DNA from: Lysinibacillus sphaericus
GTDB lineage: Bacteria; Bacillota; Bacilli; Bacillales_A; Planococcaceae
Reading direction: 5' to 3'
Assembly: GCF_001629735.1 (NCBI RefSeq)
Contig: NZ_CP015224.1
Coordinates: 4,464,001-4,528,000 of the forward strand
Length of the DNA stretch: 64,000 nt
The translations under genes were made by a program, and so were the position numbers. The notes below the pieces were generated by a model, which saw only the letters and a list, made by a program, of their open reading frames with translations, searched no databases and had not been told where the DNA came from. Below are positions 35,540 to 42,615 of this stretch, one piece after another (within the stretch, counting starts at the first letter, position 1; each line of letters starts with the position of its first letter).

Positions 35540-35965
35540 AAAATAGTATAAGGGAAGATAAATGACACAAATTTGAAATATGTTTAAAGTATAAAGATGA
35601 CAAATTATAATTTAAAGTGACATACTTGGCTGAAATTTTGAAAGAAGCTAGAATTAATAAGCGAGAAAATAAGGTAATCAGTCGGAATAAACGTTTCTGC
35701 TCTAAGTGTCTCATGAAGCGTTTCGATTGGGGCATTATCAGAGGGCATCCTTTACGGGACATGCTTATGATAATGCCTTTTGCTTTGATGGCTTGTTGGT
35801 ACGCTGCAGAAGTATAAATCGATCCATGGTAGCTGTGTAAAACCACCTTGCAGTAAAACGGATAATGCTGTAGATTATCTAACACAAGGTTTACATTTTG
35901 AGTATCAGACATCGTATAAGCAATAATTTCACCCTTAAATATACTTGATAGATATGTATTGAATT
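35540..35965 (-). mobile_element. IS3-family remnant, second copy
   Basis: The minus-strand frame MSDTQNVNLVLDNLQHYPFY, continuing with SYHGSIYTSAAYQQAIKAKG and SMSRKG, matches the orfB relic at 32710-32913, including the GEIIAYTMS-like sequence just upstream. The DDE-region Asp is lost (SDQG to SYHG) and the frame drifts after residue ~80. With the copy at 32275-33090 it brackets the PI-PLC region in inverted orientation. Confidence 0.75.
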
Positions 35966-36187
35966 AGGTGGACTGAATTAGGTTTAAATCTTCTTATTAT
36001 GCAAAGAATTCATATTTTCTGTTTAGAAAAGGAAAATATTTTGGGGATTTATGGTGGAAAACATTGGCTAAATGAATTAAAATCATGAGTTAAACAGAAT
36101 TAATGAAAAAAATATACAAGGAGGTATTCAATAAGCTCTTAGTCTTAAAGTATGTTTTTTAAAAAAATTATAATATTTTATTAACTA

Positions 36188-36305
36188 TTTTTGTGACAAT
36201 TAGAAAGTCTGATGAATGCTTAAAAGTAAAAAATTAGTAAAGTGTCGTTGGAATTACGTACATACTATGACTAGAATCAAAAATACGCGTTACAAAATAC
36301 GCTTT
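36188..36305 (+). repeat. Left outer inverted repeat
   Basis: Pairs with 39566-39686. Shared blocks include GTCGTTGGAATTACGTAC (36244-36261), AATACGCGTTA and the outer TTTTTGTGACAATTA. Confidence 0.75.
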
Positions 36306-36390
36306 AAGGTATAAATTTTGCTATTATTACAGAATATTTGCTAGATTTAGCGAAAAACACTATTGTTTTTAGTGAGACAGAGTTTTTTTT

Positions 36391-36487
36391 GCATAAATTG
36401 ACCTTAATAGGCGTAGTTTGAAAAAGGACGCTTATACCAATTAATTGATATTCGAGACAAATACATGGACATTCATAAAGTTCATTT
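36391..36487 (+). repeat. Left inner inverted repeat
   Basis: Inverted partner of 38166-38261. Shared blocks include GCATAAATTG, GGCGTAGT.TGAAAA.GGACGC and AATTAATTGATAT. The pair encloses the Fic-like gene only. Confidence 0.7.
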
Positions 36488-36730
36488 CTTGATTTTTTTA
36501 GTTGGTATGGTAATACAAAATACCACGGTCTTAACAACATGAATACAAAAGCATATGAAGCAGGATATCAAATTGTATTTGATCAAACATATTATTCGGA
36601 AGGTAATGATTCTTATAGTGAATACAGTAACGGAAGAATATGAGCCTCTATGTTAATAGACAATCATCCCGATGTTAGCAATAACGTAGCGGATATTTCC
36701 TTTTTATTGCCACCAACTGCTAATAAATAG
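36488..36730 (+). pseudogene. Decayed reading frame, unknown protein
   Basis: The frame LDFFSWYGNTKYHGLNNMNT (continuing KAYEAGYQIVFDQTYYSEGN) runs to ...LLPPTANK and TAG 36730, with one in-frame TGA near 36643. It starts directly at the edge of the inner inverted repeat and has no ribosome site. It looks like the C-terminal end of a truncated protein; family unknown. Confidence 0.4.
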
Positions 36731-36957
36731 GGATTATTTGATTAAACCCTCTTTTCCAAGCTATTAATTCTATATCGTTTTTTATTATGCAAAGTCAAAA
36801 GAATTTACCCATTAATTATTCTGTAATTATCTTATAGTGGGCTACAATTATATAGTGAATTAACTAATATAGAATAATAAAAATTTTTATTTCTGTGAAG
36901 ATTTTCATTTTACAATAATAATATGTATGTTTGTAACAAAGGAAAGTAGGAGGGAAA

Positions 36958-37998
36958 ATGAGAAATTTTTTCGAAGATCAGTATAAGTATAATGGGGAGA
37001 ATCAAATAATAAACTTAGTTAGTGAAATTAGTGAATACAAAGGAAAGTTAACTGCTTATCAAGAACAAAGATCTGATATATTTACTAGACTGGAAAATGC
37101 TATGCCAATACAATACATAAAAAACTATGTTTCAATTTATGAGGATATAAAAGTTTCCAATAAACGATTAAAAGAACTTATTTTAGGAGATATAATACCC
37201 CAGTCGATCTCAGAAGATGCGATATTTTGTTACTATGAAACTCTGACGCTTGTGCGTGAAAAATCTAATGTTTTTACTATTAGTCCAGATACTATACAAG
37301 AATTGCATTTTCAATTAATTCATTTTATTACCTCGGATGGTGCAAAATGGCGACAAAAACCATTTTCTATCCCCGGAATACTGGAGAATGGGATGTACAC
37401 GAAGGTTTATCGTCCTCTTCCACCTGAAAAAATTCAAGTGGCTGTAAAACAATTATGCGACCAGTATAATTTATTAAACTGTAAAAAAGAATGTCCTACT
37501 ATTCTACTGATAGCTTATTTTATATTCAATCTTTATTGTATAATTCCATTTAGTCAAGGCAATGGGAGAGTGACTATAATGTTAATGCAATTATTACTAA
37601 TAAAAAGCGGCCATACATTTGTAAAATATGTTTGTTTAGATGAACATATAAAGAAAAGAGAATCAGAATACTATGAAGCAATCTATAAATCATCAGCAAA
37701 TTGGTATTGTAATGAGCATAATAGTAGCTTTTGGTTAAAAATATTCTTAACAATTATTTTAGATGCTTATAAAAATCTACATAATAGAGTTAAGGATTCT
37801 ATAAGTAGACAGACTAAGATAGAGAGAATTCAGAATTTTGTTCTTAATCACGAACAACCTTTCACAAAAGAATGCATTCGGAGTATGTATCCTGATATAG
37901 CCGAAAGAACAATTAGTAAAGCTTTAAATGATTTACAATTATTAGGCGAAATTAAGCTTGTTTCAAAAGGGAGAAATGCGTGCTGGATGAAAGTGTAA
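36958..37998 (+). CDS. Fic-family protein lacking the catalytic histidine
   Basis: A 346-residue protein. The region ~105-265 has Fic architecture: a helix pair, the GMYTKVYRPLPPEKIQ flap-like segment, then IIPFSQGNGRVTIMLMQLLL at 195-214 and LDEHIKKRESEYYEAI. The canonical active motif is HPFx(D/E)GN(G/K)R; here it is I196-P-F-S-Q200-G-N-G-R, so the catalytic His is Ile and the Mg-binding acidic residue is Gln. AMP transfer by the usual mechanism is not expected. Residues ~285-346 look like a winged-helix domain (ERTISKALNDLQLLGEIKLV), as in Fic regulators. ATG 36958 follows AGGAGGG. It may act as a DNA-binding regulator within the toxin unit, which is inference. Confidence 0.8.
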   Translation: MRNFFEDQYKYNGENQIINLVSEISEYKGKLTAYQEQRSDIFTRLENAMPIQYIKNYVSIYEDIKVSNKRLKELILGDIIPQSISEDAIFCYYETLTLVREKSNVFTISPDTIQELHFQLIHFITSDGAKWRQKPFSIPGILENGMYTKVYRPLPPEKIQVAVKQLCDQYNLLNCKKECPTILLIAYFIFNLYCIIPFSQGNGRVTIMLMQLLLIKSGHTFVKYVCLDEHIKKRESEYYEAIYKSSANWYCNEHNSSFWLKIFLTIILDAYKNLHNRVKDSISRQTKIERIQNFVLNHEQPFTKECIRSMYPDIAERTISKALNDLQLLGEIKLVSKGRNACWMKV

Positions 37999-38088
37999 CC
38001 TTAAAAGTATGGGATTAGAACCAACAACCCAGAATTACTTAAAGCAGCCTTTGAGGATTGTATATCACAGTTGTCTGTTTTTTATAAA

Positions 38089-38124
38089 CAACAAAAAAGC
38101 GGCTAACTAAATTCAGTAAGCCAC
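38089..38124 (-). terminator. Minus-strand terminator downstream of the toxin
   Basis: A TGGCT.ACT / AGT.AGCC hairpin has a T-run on the minus strand. It lies ~310 bases past the toxin stop and could end its transcript or shield the Fic-like gene from antisense reading. Confidence 0.55.
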
Positions 38125-38165
38125 TACAATGATCATTCAACATTTGAAATACTCAAAATTTCAAT

Positions 38166-38261
38166 AAATGAAATTTATGAATGTCCGTGTCCGTTTCGGA
38201 TATCAATTAATTAGGTACAGCGTCCATTTTCAGACTACGCCTAGTAAGGGCCAATTTATGC
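38166..38261 (-). repeat. Right inner inverted repeat
   Basis: Inverted copy of 36391-36487 over about 95 bases, with scattered differences. It separates the Fic-like gene from the toxin gene. Confidence 0.7.
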
Positions 38262-38431
38262 AGAAGACTTTGTTCTCCGATTTCGTCATACAACTGTTCT
38301 CCATGTCTTTAGCCATGTACATTATATTCACCAATTAAATTTTATAAACATAAGTTTTCTTAATAGGAGTAGCCTAGGCTCTTGAATACTATGAACTATG
38401 AAACTGATTCAGATACTAAAAAAATAAATTA

Positions 38432-39463
38432 TTAAAAAGGTCTTGATTCCACTAAAATGGGGTTTGCTGGATTTGTAACATCTAAAATATCGACCTCTAG
38501 TGTACTACCCATTACACCTTCGAATTTACCAGTCCCTTGTGCTTTTACTATAACTCCACCAGTACTTGGAAAGTAATTGAATTCTATTCCATTTAAATCA
38601 TTTTTCTGAGCATTAGTCAGTTCATACCAAAATTGAGCCGTATATTTGCTCCATGTATGATTTTCCCAATAATGACCATTTGGTGCACGATATACAGCAG
38701 TCCCTTTTATTGTAGTCATAGGATTGACTCCTTCACCAGTAAACGAAACATCACCCCAAAAATTTAATTGTTTTAAAACAGCGACTGCTTTATATTTTTT
38801 ACCCGATGGCACTCTTATATTTTGTGAAGGTGCTGTTAATGTTCTTGTCACGCTCTTTGTAGTTGTGTTTGTAGTAGAAGAATTAAATTCTGCATTTAAT
38901 TTTAAACCTTCTACTAATAGAGGAACTTTAAAAAATAGGTCACCAGACCCTCCAACTTTAAAACCGTTTTGTGTCGCTGTCGATGTTGTTTCTTGTACAC
39001 TCTCACTGTAACTAATTGTTGTAAGTATCTGTTCTAGAGGAGTTTTTGTATTATCAAGTTGGCCTACTGTTACGTAATTAATCGTTGTTGAATCATAGTT
39101 AAGATTATTTAATGTATTACTCGTAATACTAAAGTTTAGCTCTGTCTCAACACTATCTGGGGCTGGATTAAAAATTAGTGGAAGTCCTTTTGAATAGTAT
39201 TTTGTTCCAGCTATTTCATTAGTATAATAGTATTTTCCGATTTTGTTCAATTCAGATTGAACATCTTTAATACCTACTGCGTTTGCTTGTTCATTAATGC
39301 TTATACTAGTTGGAGTATTTTCTGCTAGAACACCTTGTTCTTGAGAAGTACTAATATGATTTGCACTAGCTAAACTTGGGGATGCTAAAGCAAATGTGGT
39401 TCCTATAGATGCAATTGCAGCTATAGTTAAAGTTTTTTGCACTAAATAGTTCCTCTTTTTCAT
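38432..39463 (-). CDS. ETX/MTX2 family beta-pore-forming toxin
   Basis: About 343 residues from the ATG at 39463, which follows AAAAGGAGAAGATATCT; an upstream in-frame start has no ribosome site. A signal peptide (residues ~1-35, ending PSLASANH) precedes the mature toxin. The long Ser/Thr-rich amphipathic stretch (SYSESVQETTSTATQNGFKV, GLKLNAEFNSSTTNTTTKSV) is the hallmark of aerolysin-like ETX/MTX2 toxins, where such strands build the beta barrel. L. sphaericus Mtx2 and Mtx3 mosquitocidal toxins belong here. Target host is not predictable. It is the cargo of the inverted-repeat unit, so probably mobile or recently acquired. Confidence 0.88.
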   Translation of the reverse strand: MKKRNYLVQKTLTIAAIASIGTTFALASPSLASANHISTSQEQGVLAENTPTSISINEQANAVGIKDVQSELNKIGKYYYTNEIAGTKYYSKGLPLIFNPAPDSVETELNFSITSNTLNNLNYDSTTINYVTVGQLDNTKTPLEQILTTISYSESVQETTSTATQNGFKVGGSGDLFFKVPLLVEGLKLNAEFNSSTTNTTTKSVTRTLTAPSQNIRVPSGKKYKAVAVLKQLNFWGDVSFTGEGVNPMTTIKGTAVYRAPNGHYWENHTWSKYTAQFWYELTNAQKNDLNGIEFNYFPSTGGVIVKAQGTGKFEGVMGSTLEVDILDVTNPANPILVESRPF

Positions 39464-39565
39464 AGATATCTTCTCCTTTTCGATTTTTTTCTGCCACACT
39501 AAAAATAATAGTTTTCTTCACATAATTGAGCAAATATTCTGTAATTTTAACGAAATCCTTATCTA

Positions 39566-39686
39566 AAAGCGCAATTTGTTAACGCGTATTTTGGATTCTA
39601 ATGATATTAAGTACGTAATTCCAACGACATTATACTAATTTATTCATTTTTAAGAGGTCATAAGGTTTTTTAATTGTCACAAAAAA
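39566..39686 (-). repeat. Right outer inverted repeat
   Basis: Inverted partner of 36188-36305. GTACGTAATTCCAACGAC (39611-39628) is an exact inverse of the left copy, and the outer tip AATTGTCACAAAAA matches the left tip. Confidence 0.75.
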
Positions 39687-40594
39687 GGAGGCACGTACTC
39701 ATTTACTTGAAGCTGAATTTACAATATCCATTTTTAGAAGCTATACGAGATGAAAAAGAAGGCGAAGAAACAGACCCAGCATTTCTAAAGGGTTAAAGAT
39801 ATGTGATTACTTCAGTCAATGTTTAACCGAGGAAACTGCCTAGATAGTTTACCAATGGAGTAATGTCCCATTCCTATTAGTGATAGTATTACCATGTACA
39901 TTACTATTAGGCTTCATTGGTTGAGATAACAATACTAAGATATAGCAAGCTATCTATCATTACAATAAACAGGTGATGAAGTAAATGTTAGTGTTAAAAT
40001 TTATTTAAACAAAGATAGCTATACGTAAATAATAAGACTGCCTCTAAAGGAAGTTTTGTGTTTATCAAAAGTAGACAATAATTTTCTTAATGAAAGTTAG
40101 TTATGTACAAAATTTGATCATCAATTGAAGATCCTTTTGTTTGTAACTAAAACGGTATTCTTTAACCTCAGCTGATGGTGCTTTACTGGTGTCGCTCATC
40201 CTTTTTAAGCTATATTCCGTATTCCTGGAATATAGCTTTTTTAATACAGTTCACGTGAATAATCCACCATTTTCTCCAGGCTGTGTAACTTTTTTTAAAA
40301 AAACCAGTCTACTTAATACAATAGTTTGCTAGATGACATGCTGATATCAGCCCATAATGTTACTGATCAACTACTAGCTATGTCTCGATATCAATTTGAT
40401 AGAAAGCAGCTACACCATTGCTTTAAAATTTGCTTCTAGGGAGGGTATATATAAGGATCTAGTCAGGAAGAAAACAGTTTGCAAGAAAATATACTGGCCA
40501 TTTGGAATATCATTTACTTCATATGAAGCTTTTGAAGGAGAGAGGTTAGAACTCTAGTACCGAATTCTACTTTTTTCGATAAGAATCCCACATT
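39687..40594. other. Gene-free boundary region
   Basis: Between the toxin unit and the envelope gene block. A decayed frame (YLKLNLQYPFLEAIRDEKEG...AFLKG, about 39701-39796) and a terminator hairpin at 40205-40242 remain from lost genes. No RNA gene is seen. Confidence 0.4.
40205..40242 (+). terminator. Orphan terminator at the island edge
   Basis: AAGCTATATTCC pairs with GGAATATAGCTT around a short loop and is followed by six T. No intact gene ends before it. Confidence 0.75.
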
Positions 40595-40654
40595 TTGGGG
40601 TTTTTTCATGTTAAGATGATAAAGACAATTGAATGTGAAAAAAAGGAGATTAGC

Positions 40655-42547
40655 ATGTTTAAGAAACTAAGGAATACATGTATTGTATCAGCGGTTGCTT
40701 TGGCTACAATTTTACCTGGACAAGCATCTGCATCAGCAACTAGTAACAATGGAATTCAGATAAAAAACAATGTTTCAATTACAATTAATGGAGAGACGAT
40801 TAGTGTCTATGACCCTATTTTAAATAAATCGGATTTCTTATTATTGCCAATGCGTGCTTTATATGAAGCGATTGGTGCGAATGTGGATTGGAATAAAGAA
40901 ACACAGACAGCGTCAGCTACTCGTAACGGGAAGATTGTGGATTTAAAGATTGATTCGATGATGGCTTTAGTAGATGGACAAGAAGTGGTGATGGATGTTG
41001 CACCGTTCATGTATAAGGATCGTACTTATATGCCACTGCGTTTCGTTAGTGAAAATTTTGATGGGAATGTTCAATGGGACCCAGAAACACAATCGGTAGA
41101 TATTACGATGTCAGATGATCTGCCTGAAACGCCTCAGGAAGACCCTTATATTTTACATATCAATAACAAACGTATCGTGATGAAAGATCCTATTATTATG
41201 AAAGATTCAAGATCTTATTTACCAGCTAGCTATATCTATGATTATTTAGATGATTCTGCTGGTGCATGGCTCCCAGACAATTCCTTTGAATTACAAATTG
41301 CCGGGATGAGCTTTGTTTTCAAAGATAATAGTAATGAGGTTCTTGTGAATAACGAAACGGTAACTTTAACAGAAAAACCGTTTATTCAAAAAGGAAAAAT
41401 GTATGTGCCTATTACGTTTCTTGTGAATGCTTTAGGCGGAAATTTACGCTATATCAGTGAAAAAAAAGAAATGTATATTTACGTTTACCGTTATATGTAC
41501 ACAAGTTCATTCCTTGAAAAATCTTATGGTTCTACATCATCGCCAACAGCTGTTCCTTCTGCTCGTTTAGAGGGAGATCGTGATTTATTTATTAGTGATA
41601 ATCCTGAAACGTTAACGCGTAAGCTTGTGCCAAAGAATAATGCAACGCTTTCACAATATGACGTGAACTCAACGGCAGTGACGAATAAGCATCGTGTCTT
41701 TGGGTGGCATTACAATACATTAGGTACAGATGTCAATATTGGGATTACGGTTCAAAATAAGTCTACGACAGAGAGTATTAAAGTTGTAGATTCTAGAGGT
41801 ATTAACCAAAAGACAGGAAATAGCTGGGTAGGTCATGATATTGGTTTGACCATTGCTGATGCTACATTAAATAACAAGCTGAAAAAATCAGAAAGTAGCG
41901 GTATTGTCATTGCACCAGGAGAAACAAAGGTCATTGAAACATACGATCTACACCATGAATATATTATTGGCTTTTTACATGATTTAGATATTCAAGCGGT
42001 CAATGGTGGAAAACCAGAGTATACCATTCGCACAGTGCTTACAAAAGATAATAGTGATTTAACAACGATTCAATCGGAGCAGGTTGCCATCGATGAGTAT
42101 GCAAAGCATCCAAGAGGTGCTTGGCCAAGCGCTACAATTCTAGCAGAACTACCAGCCTATACAGTAGATTCACCAGAAGTAGGCTATAACATTTCGAATG
42201 GCCGTACTGACCATTTACAAACAGCTGAAAATTCATTTTCACAAATTAATGGAGCAGTCGGAAATCCAGGTCATTTCGGTATGAACTACAAGGTTTCCAT
42301 TCCTGTTGTAAATCCAACAGGGACGACCAAAACGATTAAGCTGAAACTTGCTGGTCGTGGAGGCTTATACAGTGGAGCAATTAAGGTGAATGGCAAAGTG
42401 CATTTAGTGCCTTCTTTAAGAGTAGGAGAAGAGTATGTTGAATTACCTGATTACGAAATGAAGGGTGCAACAGATACGATTCAATTAGAGCTAATGCATG
42501 CTGGTGGTGTCAATCTTCCAGTAGCTATCTATGTGGAAACAAAATAA
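40655..42547 (+). CDS. Stalk-domain (copper amine oxidase-like N-terminal) surface protein
   Basis: A 630-residue exported protein. The start at 40655 follows AAAAGGAGATTAGC; a longer frame upstream has no ribosome site. A signal peptide (ending GQASASA, residue ~28) is followed by two stalk domains of the copper amine oxidase N-terminal type (LLPMRALYEAIGANVDWNKE and a second VPITFLVNALGGNLRYI copy), then a ~350-residue beta-rich part. No amine oxidase active site is present; the stalk domain is a common wall module. It precedes the SLH glycosidase gene by 68 bases in the same direction, so the two may be co-transcribed and act together at the cell surface. Confidence 0.82.
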   Translation: MFKKLRNTCIVSAVALATILPGQASASATSNNGIQIKNNVSITINGETISVYDPILNKSDFLLLPMRALYEAIGANVDWNKETQTASATRNGKIVDLKIDSMMALVDGQEVVMDVAPFMYKDRTYMPLRFVSENFDGNVQWDPETQSVDITMSDDLPETPQEDPYILHINNKRIVMKDPIIMKDSRSYLPASYIYDYLDDSAGAWLPDNSFELQIAGMSFVFKDNSNEVLVNNETVTLTEKPFIQKGKMYVPITFLVNALGGNLRYISEKKEMYIYVYRYMYTSSFLEKSYGSTSSPTAVPSARLEGDRDLFISDNPETLTRKLVPKNNATLSQYDVNSTAVTNKHRVFGWHYNTLGTDVNIGITVQNKSTTESIKVVDSRGINQKTGNSWVGHDIGLTIADATLNNKLKKSESSGIVIAPGETKVIETYDLHHEYIIGFLHDLDIQAVNGGKPEYTIRTVLTKDNSDLTTIQSEQVAIDEYAKHPRGAWPSATILAELPAYTVDSPEVGYNISNGRTDHLQTAENSFSQINGAVGNPGHFGMNYKVSIPVVNPTGTTKTIKLKLAGRGGLYSGAIKVNGKVHLVPSLRVGEEYVELPDYEMKGATDTIQLELMHAGGVNLPVAIYVETK

Positions 42548-42615
42548 AGAAGTCCCTGGCACGGTTCATATGACATGATATCGTGCCATACTTTGATTAA
42601 TTCGGAGTGAAGAAA

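Larger units (their letters stand above)
36188..39686. mobile_element. 3.5-kb unit bounded by ~120-bp inverted repeats, carrying toxin and Fic-like genes
   Basis: The ends 36188-36305 and 39566-39686 are inverted copies of each other (about 80% identical by eye), with tips TTTTTGTGACAATT and AATTGTCACAAAAA. Inside are a decayed frame, a Fic-like gene and a minus-strand ETX/MTX2-type toxin gene. No transposase gene is present, so it would be non-autonomous, like a mobile insertion cassette. No convincing target-site duplication was found at the outer edges. Confidence 0.6.

Noticed and set aside
40655..42547. Copper amine oxidase enzyme
   Set aside because: Only the stalk-type N-terminal domain is present; no catalytic domain or topaquinone motif is seen.
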